From Rhizobium gallicum bv. gallicum R602sp (lineage in GTDB: Bacteria; Pseudomonadota; Alphaproteobacteria; Rhizobiales; Rhizobiaceae): a stretch of DNA of 64,000 nt. Positions 52,693 to 62,300 of this stretch are shown here, piece by piece. The notes beneath the pieces were generated by a model. It was not told where the DNA came from. It did not search any database and saw only the letters and a program-made list of their open reading frames with translations. Every line of letters begins with the position of its first letter. Position 1 is the stretch's first letter. Location of the stretch: the NCBI RefSeq assembly GCF_000816845.1, contig NZ_CP006877.1, positions 2,795,501 to 2,859,500 on the forward strand, written 5' to 3'. The translations under genes and the position numbers were made by a program.

Positions 52693-54294
52693 ATGGGAAT
52701 GGCAGCACACAGACCTTTGAAAGTTGCGGTCCTGGCAAAGTCGAGGGATCGGCTCGAAGCATGGCAATTGATGGTGCTTGACCGGCTTGCTTCCGAGCCT
52801 CTTTTTGATCTTGCAAGCATCATCGTGCATCAGGCGGCACCTAAGGTTCGGGTGCCGAAGCTCTTCGCACTCGAGGCCCGTCTGGAACGCAGGCTCCTTA
52901 CCCATGAGACCCCCTATCTGCCGAAATCCTTTTCGTCCGAATCCCAACGGTTCGACGACATGGGATCGCGCGATTTAGAAACGGCGGAGAGCCAGGACAT
53001 CCTTCGACGCCTCATGCAGGACCTGGAAGTGGACATCGTCGTTCGTATGACGCCGTCGGGCCTGCCATCAGGCGTGAGTGACGCCTTGCCGTTCGGAGAA
53101 TGGGCGTTGAGTTGCAGCGATCAGGTCTCGGACAATGTCGACTGGTTTGCCTATCGTGGTACTATTTCGAAGGCGGCATCGGTCGAGCTCTTGCTTTATA
53201 AGTCCGCAGGACCAGGCGGAAGCGTTGACGTCATTGCGTCGTCCTTCTTCAATACCAAGACAAGTGCTGCGCGCGTTGCCGCCTCCATAAAGGAGCGTGG
53301 CGTGACCTTGCTTATGCGCGAATTGAGACGCCTTGCCGAGACACGGCAACTGCATGTGATCGCCCGCCGGCCCATTCCGGCAATCCCCCCGCCCTCCACT
53401 TCAGACCTTGGCCGCTACGTTGCTACGCTTGCTGGCGACCTCGCCGCCCGTTGCATCAAAATGCTGAGAAAGAAGCTTCATTCCGGTTCGTCCGTTTGGG
53501 CCCTCTATACCGGCGGGGGTCACATCGAGGATTTCGACCCACAGCAATCCGTTGAAATTCCGCCAACGATGAACGAGATCAAGGCGGATCCCTTCCTTTT
53601 CGAACACGGGAACGAATGTTACCTCTTCTGCGAAGCCTACGCGGATGGCCAGAAGAATGCCCACATTGCCGTCGGGCGCTTCCGCGGAGACAAGCTTGAA
53701 CACCTCGGGATAGCCTTGCGTTGCGAGCACCACCTTTCCTATCCTTTTGTTTTCAGGGATGGTGAGGATATTTTCATGATGCCCGAGCGGCACCAATCGC
53801 GCCAGATCCAGATCTGGCGCTGCGTCGAATTTCCGCTGAAGTGGGAATTGTACTCGACGGCGCTCGAAGGCCGGTCGGCCGCCGACAGCGTGCTGATGCG
53901 TCATGGCGGAAAATGGTGGCTTTTCACCAATCTGTCGGATTTCCACGACTATGAAGATCACTGCTGCGAACTCTATGTTTTCGAGGTCGACGGTCCAAAG
54001 CTCGAGCGCGTGACGCCGCACCGGCACAATCCGGTCGTCATAGACAGCACGCTCGCGCGAAATGCCGGACGCATGTTCGAACGCGGCGGCCGCCTCTATA
54101 GGCCGTCGCAGCGCAATGCCTATGGCATCTACGGATATGGACTGAACATCATGGAAATCGACGAGCTGAGCCTCGAAAGCTACAGCGAGCGGTGCATACG
54201 AACGATTACGCCGGACTTCAAGAAAGGCCTGCTTGGCTGCCATCATTTTGATGAGGCGGCCAATCGTTACGTTCTGGATGCCCGTTTGACATGA
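52693..54294 (+). CDS. Formyltransferase-like N-domain plus beta-propeller (GINT1-type) protein
   Basis: 533 aa from ATG 52693 with GGGAG upstream. Residues about 8-230 resemble the formyltransferase/sugar-processing fold (KVAVLAKSRDRLEAWQLMVL, VDIVVRMTPSGLPSGV, FGEWALSCSD). Residues about 265-530 look like the five-bladed propeller annotated as the glucosamine inositolphosphorylceramide transferase 1 N-domain, also called GH43/DUF-like: WALYTGGGHIEDF, EIKADPFLFEHGNECYLFCE, HHLSYPFVFRDGEDIFMMPE, GGKWWLFTNLSDFHDYEDHC and NPVVIDSTLARNAGRMFE. Bacterial members sit in polysaccharide and lipid-sugar clusters; their reaction is unproven. Placed right after the assembly line, it may transfer the released acyl-peptide to sugar; this is inferred. 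Its 3' end overlaps the PPTase gene by 77 bp, tail to tail. Confidence 0.75.
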   Translation: MGMAAHRPLKVAVLAKSRDRLEAWQLMVLDRLASEPLFDLASIIVHQAAPKVRVPKLFALEARLERRLLTHETPYLPKSFSSESQRFDDMGSRDLETAESQDILRRLMQDLEVDIVVRMTPSGLPSGVSDALPFGEWALSCSDQVSDNVDWFAYRGTISKAASVELLLYKSAGPGGSVDVIASSFFNTKTSAARVAASIKERGVTLLMRELRRLAETRQLHVIARRPIPAIPPPSTSDLGRYVATLAGDLAARCIKMLRKKLHSGSSVWALYTGGGHIEDFDPQQSVEIPPTMNEIKADPFLFEHGNECYLFCEAYADGQKNAHIAVGRFRGDKLEHLGIALRCEHHLSYPFVFRDGEDIFMMPERHQSRQIQIWRCVEFPLKWELYSTALEGRSAADSVLMRHGGKWWLFTNLSDFHDYEDHCCELYVFEVDGPKLERVTPHRHNPVVIDSTLARNAGRMFERGGRLYRPSQRNAYGIYGYGLNIMEIDELSLESYSERCIRTITPDFKKGLLGCHHFDEAANRYVLDARLT

Positions 54295-55012
54295 AGAGCA
54301 GGGCGTTTTCATCTCGATAGTTCAAGGTGACATGCTTTCCGGCGGTCAGCGCCGCAAGCGTCCCGACAAATGGATGTGGCATTTCGAGGTCGAACAGACT
54401 CCAATCCGCCGGCGTGTTTCCGTCTGCATCCAGGCGCTCAAGGCGCGGCGGAAGACCATCGCCAACGGTGACGTCGAATGCATCCAGGGGAAACGAAAGA
54501 CCAACGCCGATCGCCTTGACGAAGGCTTCTTTGCGTGTCCAGACGGAATAAAACGCCCGACGATACTGTGCGGCCGGAAGTGCAGCGAGGGCCGTTTCCT
54601 CCTTCGGCGACAGGAAGCGGCTGACATTGTCTTCCTTCAGAGGCCGAACCTCTTCTATGTCTATCCCGACCTGGTAGCAGCTTGACACCGCAAGGGCCGC
54701 CATCCCGCCGCAATGGCTGAGGTTGAAATGCAACATCCTGCCGTTCGACGCTGCGATGCGCGGCTTGCCATAGGCATTGTAGCTCAGGCTGAGGCGATTG
54801 GGCTCAATCCCGAGGTAGCTGCCGACAATTCGGCGCAGCCCCGACCGGCCTGCAATGTACCTGCGGCGATCACGCTCGTGAACAAAGCGCGCTGCCGCAT
54901 CGAGCTCGCGGGCCGTCAATGGCGTTGCGAGATATGGTGCCTGCGAAGTGCTCGCCTCCTCCAGGTTCCATATCCAGATATCGATGATATCAGCGCTCAA
55001 GCCGTCACGCAT
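54218..55012 (-). CDS. Sfp-type 4'-phosphopantetheinyl transferase
   Basis: 264 aa from ATG 55012, preceded by GGGGGTGGGG; upstream ATGs at 55060 and 55105 lack sites. Diagnostic Sfp motifs: RFVHERDRRRYIAGRSGLRR (P1-type), LHFNLSHCGGMAALAVSS (P2), QVGIDIEEVRPLKEDN (metal-binding Asp-x-Glu) and AFYSVWTRKEAFVKAIGVGL (WxxKEA). It transfers phosphopantetheine from CoA to the Ser of carrier domains. It can supply the NRPS and PKS carriers of this locus, which contain four such Ser sites. It is convergent with the propeller gene, sharing 77 bp. Confidence 0.92.
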   Translation of the reverse strand: MRDGLSADIIDIWIWNLEEASTSQAPYLATPLTARELDAAARFVHERDRRRYIAGRSGLRRIVGSYLGIEPNRLSLSYNAYGKPRIAASNGRMLHFNLSHCGGMAALAVSSCYQVGIDIEEVRPLKEDNVSRFLSPKEETALAALPAAQYRRAFYSVWTRKEAFVKAIGVGLSFPLDAFDVTVGDGLPPRLERLDADGNTPADWSLFDLEMPHPFVGTLAALTAGKHVTLNYRDENALLFMSNGHPERNDWPPHQNDGSQAGLS

Positions 55013-55251
55013 TACCCCACCCCCTGCCGACAGTTCATAGAGAGCGATCAGGACCGCCATTTGTCTGCCAGCCAAGCTCAGAATGGCAGCTAGCGTCACC
55101 TGCACGGAGCACCAGTTTGTCTGGTCTGCGGCCCGACAGGCAAGCTATCCAAAGTCGGTAGAGAGTTACGCTTATAGGCACCTTGGCCATGCTCCGGCCT
55201 TCGCCGTATTTTGGTAATCTTCAAAGCGCCGGCACCGATGGAGCAGTATTA

Positions 55252-56742
55252 ATGAGTTTGCGTGAGCCATCGTCGCTATCCAGCCAGACGGCAAAAGCCG
55301 GAACCTGGACGGTCGGCAGCAAGTTGGCTTCGAAGGCACTGGATTTCGTAACGCTCCTTTGTCTCGCCCGGCTGCTCGGCCCATCGGATTTTGGACTGGT
55401 GGCTATGGCGATGTCTTCGGTTCTCATAGCCGAGGCGATTTTCGAGATGCCGGTTGCTGCCGCGCTCATCAGAGAGCCGTCACCAACCAAGGATATGTTC
55501 GACACGGCTCTGACGATCGGCCTGACAAGAGGTCTGATCGTTGGCATGCTGCTCTGTGCGCTCGCCTATCCGCTCGCATTGTTCTATGACGAGCCGCGGC
55601 TGACCACCCTGATCTGCGTACTTTCGCTGGCGCCTGTCATGCGCGGACTTAAGAGTCCGAAGCTGATACTTTTTACACAGCGCTTCGATTTTCGCCCGGA
55701 CTTCATCCTGGAGGCTGCGGGCAAGATAGCCTCCTTGTGTGCTGCCGTAGCCATGGCCTTGTATACCGGAAGCTATTGGGCGATCGCGGTTGGCACGGTT
55801 GTCGGCCCGATGCTGATGATAATCGTCTCCTATATCTACGCGCCACAGCGGCCAGTTCTGTCACTCAAGGACTGGTCGATGTTTGCGCCCATTGTCGGAT
55901 GGTACATGCTGTCGCAAATTCTCCAATCGGTGAACTGGCAGCTCGAAAAGCTCCTCCTGCCGCGCTTTATGGACCTGGTTTCCTTCGGCCGCTATTCCGT
56001 TGCAAGCGACATTACCGCCGTTCCCTATCAGTCGGTGGTCCAACCGCTCTTCAGGCCGTTTCTCGTCGCGTTCTCGCAGATTCCGTCGCATGAGAAGCTT
56101 GGTGAAGCCTATCTGCGCGCCACAAGCACGATCGTCTTCCTGGTCGCGCCGGCGCTCGTGCTTCTGTCGATCCTCGCGGATGTGGTCGTCACGATATTGC
56201 TTGGACCTTCCTGGCATGGCGCCGCCTTCATCCTCACATGCCTGCCGCTGATCGCCATCATCAGCCTTCCCACGGCACTCGTGAATTCCATTTGCTTCCT
56301 GGCCGACAAGATGCATCTGATCGTCGTCAAGAACGTCATCGAGCTTTGCTCCAAATTGATGCTGATCTGCTCGCTCGGATATGCTTACGGGCTGTATGGC
56401 ATCCTGGCCGGACAGGCGATCGCCGCCGCGATCAGCCTCACCACTTCGCTTGCCATCGTTCGTGCATCAATCGGCCTGAGCCTTGCCCGGCAAGCCAAGG
56501 AAGGGGTCAAATATTTCGCTCCGATCTTGCTGATGGCGCTCTGCCTGGTGCCGGGAATCTATCTCGGCGACGTTGACCATCCTCTGCAGCAGTTGTGGCT
56601 ATCGATTGCAACGGCCGCCGCTGCAGCACTTGTCTACCTTGGCAGCATGTTTTTCATGGCCCGCATGTCTTCGTCCGAAGGGCTGCATGAATACGACTTC
56701 GTCATGCAATATCTGAGAAAGAGGTTCAGGCCGGCCATTTAA
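55252..56742 (+). CDS. Wzx-type polysaccharide flippase (MOP superfamily)
   Basis: 496 aa from ATG 55252 (GGAGCA upstream); the frame is open to 55183 but that part is not needed. About fourteen helices with the Wzx/MATE/MurJ pattern: TAKAGTWTVGSKLASKALDF and VTLLCLARLLGPSDFGLVAM at the N-terminus, MFAPIVGWYMLSQILQSVNW, and FGRYSVASDITAVPYQSVVQ in the middle. Such proteins flip undecaprenyl-linked repeat units to the periplasm, where the Wzy-like polymerase at 40431 would join them. It lies between the PPTase and the sugar-transferase genes, all part of one locus. Confidence 0.93.
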   Translation: MSLREPSSLSSQTAKAGTWTVGSKLASKALDFVTLLCLARLLGPSDFGLVAMAMSSVLIAEAIFEMPVAAALIREPSPTKDMFDTALTIGLTRGLIVGMLLCALAYPLALFYDEPRLTTLICVLSLAPVMRGLKSPKLILFTQRFDFRPDFILEAAGKIASLCAAVAMALYTGSYWAIAVGTVVGPMLMIIVSYIYAPQRPVLSLKDWSMFAPIVGWYMLSQILQSVNWQLEKLLLPRFMDLVSFGRYSVASDITAVPYQSVVQPLFRPFLVAFSQIPSHEKLGEAYLRATSTIVFLVAPALVLLSILADVVVTILLGPSWHGAAFILTCLPLIAIISLPTALVNSICFLADKMHLIVVKNVIELCSKLMLICSLGYAYGLYGILAGQAIAAAISLTTSLAIVRASIGLSLARQAKEGVKYFAPILLMALCLVPGIYLGDVDHPLQQLWLSIATAAAAALVYLGSMFFMARMSSSEGLHEYDFVMQYLRKRFRPAI

Positions 56743-57073
56743 TGGATGCAGCTCGGCCTAATCTATTGATTTGCCCGCTCGAAAGGCGCAAGCCGCTGTC
56801 AAATAGAGCCTCTGCTGCCCGTATGTTTCAGGCTGTAAAACCGATGGGAAAGCCAAGTAGACTTGCGAGATACGGGAGAATCGCCATAAAAAGAGCACAA
56901 CCGGACGCATAACTGGCATGTCGATTGACATTCATGCTTGCTGTTGTCTTCGTCGAAGCGAAGAACGTTTTGCGGGCAGTTCAGTTCGAAGTTGCGCGAA
57001 GCAAGGCGTCTAAGCCCAACCAGTTTCGGAGCCAAGGGTCTTGGCGTTGAAACGTCGGCAGGAGGCCGGACGG
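56743..57073. other. Intergenic stretch after the flippase gene
   Basis: No supported gene until the short frame at 57074. Small overlapping open frames lack motifs. It is a plausible place for termination of the flippase transcript and for a promoter of the small rightward gene. Confidence 0.35.
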
Positions 57074-57196
57074 ATGCATTCAAAAGTCCTTTTCGAACGC
57101 AGGCGTTCTCCCACCGCGAAATTCGTTCTGCGGTGGGCGGCCATTCTCTTTTGCCTGGTGATATGGGGCGCCGCGATGGCCTTTTTCATCTGGTAG
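57074..57196 (+). CDS. Small 40-aa single-membrane-segment protein
   Basis: ATG 57074 is preceded by AGGAGG nine bases upstream, an excellent site. The 40-residue product has a basic start (MHSKVLFERRRSPTAKF), then a hydrophobic helix WAAILFCLVIWGAAMAFFIW to its end. It follows the positive-inside rule for one N-in membrane segment. It overlaps the stop of the convergent sugar transferase gene by 11 bp. Small membrane proteins of this kind often bind and tune transporters or glycosyltransferases; no partner is known. It is likely missed by standard gene callers. Confidence 0.55.
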   Translation: MHSKVLFERRRSPTAKFVLRWAAILFCLVIWGAAMAFFIW

Positions 57197-57869
57197 ATTC
57201 GTTGCGCGCGAAAAGAACGATGCCGATCGTCTTCCAGATAATCTTCAAGTCGGCCGATATCGAGCAGCTGTGATAATAGTCCACGTCGAACTGCACCCGT
57301 TCATCATAGGTCGTGTCCTTGTTCCGGTGCACCTGCCATAGACCGGTAAGGCCCGGCGTCATGGCGAGATAGTAATGAATCCGACGGCCGTAACGCTCCA
57401 TTTCATCGGCCACGATCGGCCGCGGGCCGACAAGGCTCATATCACCGCAAAAGACGTTCCAGAGCTGCGGCAGCTCGTCGAGGCTCGTCATCCGGAGATA
57501 TTTTCCAAGCCAATGGACGCGTGGGTCGTTGACCAGCTTCTGGGTTTCATTCCATTCAGCGCGCCGCACGGGATCGTTGGCAAGAATGCTGGCCAGCCGC
57601 GCATTGGCGTCCTTCCGCATCGAGCGGAATTTCAGGCATGGGAATGAACGGCCGTAGCGGCCGACACGCTCGTGTCGGAATATGAGCGGCCGCCCATCAA
57701 CCAGCAGCAGGGCCACCGCGATAAGCGCGAAAAACGGCAGAAAGAAAACCAGCGCCGATCCGGAAATCAGGATGTCCCCGGCACGCTTCAGGCGATAATC
57801 TCTCGACGTCGGCCGTCGTAGCCGAGCCGATTGCCCGTCCTGAGCAACGCCATCAAAGAACGATAGCAT
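57186..57869 (-). CDS. ExoY/WcaJ-type undecaprenyl-phosphate sugar phosphotransferase
   Basis: 227 aa. It matches the bacterial sugar transferase C-terminal domain: one membrane segment (ILISGSALVFFLPFFALIAV), then FRHERVGRYGRSFPCLKFRS, LRMTSLDELPQLWNVFCGDM, SLVGPRPIVADEMERYG and GLTGLWQVHRNKDTTYDERV. These residues bind undecaprenyl phosphate and nucleotide sugar; the enzyme adds the first sugar-1-phosphate (ExoY adds galactose, but specificity is not readable). This small form lacks the extra N-terminal helices of WcaJ, as in ExoY. Start ATG has GGGGT upstream. It initiates the repeat unit of this locus. Confidence 0.95.
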   Translation of the reverse strand: MLSFFDGVAQDGQSARLRRPTSRDYRLKRAGDILISGSALVFFLPFFALIAVALLLVDGRPLIFRHERVGRYGRSFPCLKFRSMRKDANARLASILANDPVRRAEWNETQKLVNDPRVHWLGKYLRMTSLDELPQLWNVFCGDMSLVGPRPIVADEMERYGRRIHYYLAMTPGLTGLWQVHRNKDTTYDERVQFDVDYYHSCSISADLKIIWKTIGIVLFARNESTR

Positions 57870-58079
57870 TTTTTGAAACCCCGTTTGTATCTCAACCCAC
57901 AGTTAAGGTTGGCAGTGTCGGCCAGAATAGACAATTGACCAGAACGGCTAAGCCTTAGTCAGATAGAAGTAGGCCCGAATACCGATGGCGGGACCATTGA
58001 TTTACTCACCTCTTAAAACTGTCGATACACGAGAGGGCACAACCGCTTTCAATAAGGGTATCTGCTTGATGCCGTTCAA

Positions 58080-59381
58080 TTAAATGAACCGATGGCGATA
58101 GGCGGCGGGTCGAATGCCGGTTCCTTCAGGTAGCCGGCCGGCAACACCAGCCAAGCTCGTTCGCGCCAAGATCCGGCTGTAGAGAGCGATCAGCGCTTCG
58201 CCCCAGGTTTCCGGCGAATGAGCAAGCCCGGGGGCCTTGCTGAGGCCGTTCAAGCTCATGGAGCGTACCAGAGCATCATCGGCTGCGAGCCGTCGCATCG
58301 CCGTCGCCAGCGATCCGATGTTCCCCGTCCTGAAGGTCAGCGCGCACCCGAATTCCTCAAGCTCGTTTCCCAACAAGGCGGCGTCCGGCACAATGACGGG
58401 AATTCCGCTTCCGATCGCTTCGACGGCTGCAAGCGCGAAAGGTTCCGGCACGCGCGACGACACGACGATGGTGCGCGCATTGCGCAGGAGTTCGTGCATC
58501 TCCCCTTTCGCTTTCCAGCCGTGGATGACGACTTCGGGATAGTCGCGTTCCAATATCGACCGCCCTGCGCCATCGCCAATGATCTGGAGCCGCACATTGG
58601 CAAGGCGCGCCGCCCGCGCGGCATCCTCGAACCCTTTTTCCGGCTCGAGCCTTCCCACGAAGAAGAAATCCCGCATCGTCCAGGGTTCAGCCCCTCTGGG
58701 CAGAAACGGCTCCACCGGATTGCGAATGGTCTCGATATGATCGGTACAGATTCCGGCGCGCTCGAAATATTCCCGCATCCGCTGATGCACGATGACGATA
58801 TTGGCCGGGAGCTCGTCCGTCGGATAGAGCCGCTCACGCAGCAAGTGGCGTGCAGAACGCCAGATCTTCTCGTGATAGCCGCGTTTGTCGCATTGCGTCA
58901 TCATGCACGGCACCGACATCGGCGTGAGCGTACAGACGGTGTCTTTCCGGTAGTTCGCAAAGCCGCCGTTTGGGCAGCACAGGAAATAATCGTGTGCATG
59001 CAGAACCACGCGCTGGCGCACGGGCCACAGGGCCTGGAAGATGGAAGGCGAAAGGATCTTCGACCAGCCATGAACGTGATAGATGGTCGAGGCCGTGTCG
59101 GCACTATCGATGACCTCTCGCACGGCATCGAGCGCCTGCCTGTTGTAAAGCCCGTTGATCGAGGCTGCGATCCGCCCCTGGACGGTCAGCGGTGCGCCGC
59201 CGAGATTGATGGTGTCGTCCGCCGGCAGCTCGCTTCCGGCCGCGTCGCCCGCCAGGTAGGTTACGGGAATACCGGCGCGTTTGAGCAAATGCGCCGACAA
59301 AATGGCAAGGTTGGAGGCTCCCCCGACCTTTGTCGAACGGTCATTGATGATGACAACGCGATCGGGATAGCGCTGAATCAC
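58080..59381 (-). CDS. Glycosyltransferase family 4 (GT-B)
   Basis: 433 aa from GTG 59381 (GGGGTAGGA upstream); a TTG at 59417 would overlap the upstream gene by 32 bp. GT-B retaining fold: VVIINDRSTKVGGASNLAIL (glycine-rich acceptor-side loop), HVHGWSKILSPSIFQALWPV, FFFVGRLEPEKGFEDAARAA, LQIIGDGAGRSILERDYPE, IHGWKAKGEMHELLRNARTI and VPEPFALAAVEAIGSGIPVI (EX7E nucleotide-sugar motif). It adds one sugar of the repeat unit from a nucleotide donor in the cytoplasm. It is coupled to the Wzz-kinase-GT2 gene upstream. Confidence 0.92.
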   Translation of the reverse strand: MIQRYPDRVVIINDRSTKVGGASNLAILSAHLLKRAGIPVTYLAGDAAGSELPADDTINLGGAPLTVQGRIAASINGLYNRQALDAVREVIDSADTASTIYHVHGWSKILSPSIFQALWPVRQRVVLHAHDYFLCCPNGGFANYRKDTVCTLTPMSVPCMMTQCDKRGYHEKIWRSARHLLRERLYPTDELPANIVIVHQRMREYFERAGICTDHIETIRNPVEPFLPRGAEPWTMRDFFFVGRLEPEKGFEDAARAARLANVRLQIIGDGAGRSILERDYPEVVIHGWKAKGEMHELLRNARTIVVSSRVPEPFALAAVEAIGSGIPVIVPDAALLGNELEEFGCALTFRTGNIGSLATAMRRLAADDALVRSMSLNGLSKAPGLAHSPETWGEALIALYSRILARTSLAGVAGRLPEGTGIRPAAYRHRFI

Positions 59382-59385
59382 GATC

Positions 59386-62300
59386 CTACCCCATCGTCCT
59401 GATATTCTGCGGGGCAAGCCTGCCCATCAGAAGATCGAAAATTGCGATCGCATTGCCCTTCAGACGCCCTTTCCGGTCGACCCAGGGTTCGGGGCGCCAG
59501 GCTTTGACAAGATTGGCGGCCAGGTTCCGGCCCATTTGCGCAGCTGCCCGTCCCGAACTCAGGGTGTTCTTGCGCACGAGATAGATGGGATTGGCGATCT
59601 GCGAATATCCGAACTTGATGCCGGTTGTGCGACCGGCCTTCGTGCCGAGATGCACGCCCTGCAGATGGTCGGCGCAAATGACTTCGCCATATCGCGCCAT
59701 CATGCGGCTGAAGTCGACATCTTCAAGCCAGCCATAAAACGGCAGATTCTCGTCAAACCGGACGCCTGAAGCCACGATCGCCGAAACACGGACAGCCATG
59801 TTGCAGCCGTAGGCGTTATAGATCGGCTTGAAGGATTTCTCCCGTTTCTGCGGGCGGCGAACCTTCTGCACGAGTTTCAAGCCGTCGCAGACCGAGATAC
59901 CCGCCCCGGTAATCCCGTCGGCGATGACCGTGCCCGTCGACATGACGATATCGCGTCGGCTGCGAAACAGCAGCTCAGTGTCCTCGATATAAGTGGGCGT
60001 CATCAGGAAATCGTCGTCGAGGAAGAGCACCACATCCGCATCGACGATGCTGTCAAGAATTGTATTGCGCTGAAGGCAAAGTCCACGCTCTGAAACCAAT
60101 ACCCTGACCGGGCATGCGAGCGAGGAAAGGCTCGTTCGCTCGACATCTTCAAGCGAGGGCACGCAGATGACGACCTCCTCGGGCTGACGCGTCTGGTGCG
60201 ATATATGGGGAAGCACGGCAGAAAGGATTTCGCGCCTGCCCGAACTCGCGATGCCGACGGCAACCTTGAGCGGGCGCCCGCGCGGCTTGTCATTGAAGGC
60301 CAGATGGGGAGCGGTCGGCTTTACGGCAGGTTCGCTCGGCCGCGACGAAGCAGGCTTTCCTGGTGAACGCTTCGTGCCGCCGCTGCGATTGGCGATGATC
60401 CCGAGCAGGTTCACCCGCGACGTGCCGAAGCTCGCAAGCGCAGCCGACAGCCGCTCGATGGTCATTTTCTTCGGCTTGCCGACGACAATGGCGACGCCAT
60501 CCAGATAGTTGACGATATGCCGGGTATCCGCCGAGTCCTCGAATGCCGCAAGATCGACGATGACCACGCCGTAGTTCTGGCGGAGCAGCTCAATTTCCGT
60601 CTTGAGTGCGGCTAGATGACCGAATATCTGGTGGCACGCGGCAGACCGCCTTGTCCCCTCGACGGTCAGCACGGGAACCAGCGCGCAGGCTTCAGCATGC
60701 TCGTCGTCCCTGTTTCTCCTGCTCCTGCGGCCGTGCTCATCGTGACCCGCCACGACATGTTCGGCCGCTTGCGGCTCATGCGTGCCAACATGATCCATCC
60801 GCAGCAAGCCGAGCCCGAAGTCCTCTCCGGCGGCACCCACCACTTTGCTCAGGAAGCCTTTTTGGAAATCGGCATCGACGAGGACGACCGGCGTGCCTTC
60901 GTTCTGGTAGAGCTGCGCGAGGTTCGCCGCAACCGTCGTCTTTCCCTCGCCGCTGCCGACCGACGTGATGCCGATGACCATTGGCGAATTGGGGCGGAAT
61001 GCCGAACCGATAGAGTTCTTCACGCCTCGCAAGGCTTCGGTGAAATCGGAATAGGGCGCATCGAGCACACCTCGCAGCGGCATCGCGGCCTGCAGGTTTG
61101 CCGCCTTCGCCCCGGCGGGCAAAACTGCCGTTGCGCCCTGCAGAGGCAGGCTTCCGAGCGACGCTATACCGAGTTCCTGCCGCAGTCTGGAGTTCAGGTG
61201 AATCCCCTTGCCCCTTCCATCAAAAAGCAGCGCGAGCAGGAGACCACCAGCCAGGCCCATCAGTGTGGTGAAGGGCAGGATGATGGAGGGTTTCGGCGAG
61301 CTCTTCGTCAGTGGCGCGGACGCGGCCGTCACGATACGGGCATCGCCGAGCGGGAAAGACTGCTTCTGCAACGTGCCCGTCAGTTGTTGGAGAATTCCTT
61401 CATAGATACGGCGATAGGTCGTCGCACGGCTTTCCATTTCGGTGAGTTTCACACGCGCCAGGTTTTTGTCCGTGCCGGTCGCAGTCAGCGCCGCCATCTG
61501 GTCATTGAGGAGGCGTTCGCGAGTTTGCGCGACCTGCAGGTTCGTTTTGTATACTTCCTGGATGCGAACGAGTTCGTTCCTGATATCGCCGGTTAGCCGT
61601 GCAACTTCCTCTTTGGCGGCCGCGATCGCGGGATTGCCGGGATCGTAGCGGCTTATCAGATTGTTCAGCCTCGACGTAGCAAGGCTGACGTCCTCCTGGA
61701 GTTTCTGTATGCGGGGGTTGTCGATCGTCTCCTGAACGCTGCCGCCAACCGCTTCCCCCGCCATCAGCCGATTGAGGGTATCGAGCTTGGCGGACGCGGC
61801 AGCGGTGTCGGCGCTGGCGGAAATGGCTTGGCTGCTGATTTCGGACAATTGCTGCTGGTCCAGGGACGATGTGGTGCCGAGTTCCATGATGCCGTTCATG
61901 GCCCGGAATTCTTCTGCATCCAACGCCGCCTGCCGGGCTTGCTTCTCCACGTCGATCAACCGGGTTTCCAGCCAGTTCGCCCCGCTTTGCGCTGCTGTGG
62001 CGCGCGCGGAGACGGCCGAATCCATATATGCTTGCGCAAGGGCGTTCGCGACGCGAGCCGCCTTTTGCGGGTCGGTAGATTTGTAGCCGATTTCGAGGAT
62101 ATAGGATTGCCCTACCCGGACGACGGAGACCCGCGACAGGAACGACGCCATCGTCCTGCGCATGCGAATCTCCTCGTCCGACGCCTCCTGGCCGGGTGCG
62201 GCGGGTGCAGCCGCTTCCCCGATCATCGACTGCAGCCAGTCCTTGACGATCGACCGCCACGACGCATTGTCCTGGATTTCCGGATCCTCGGCGAGATTAA

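Noticed and set aside
60600..60800. Possible frameshift pair inside the Wzz-kinase-GT2 gene
   Set aside because: Neither alternative frame restores recognisable BY-kinase sequence, so I treat the His/Arg-rich loop as real divergence.
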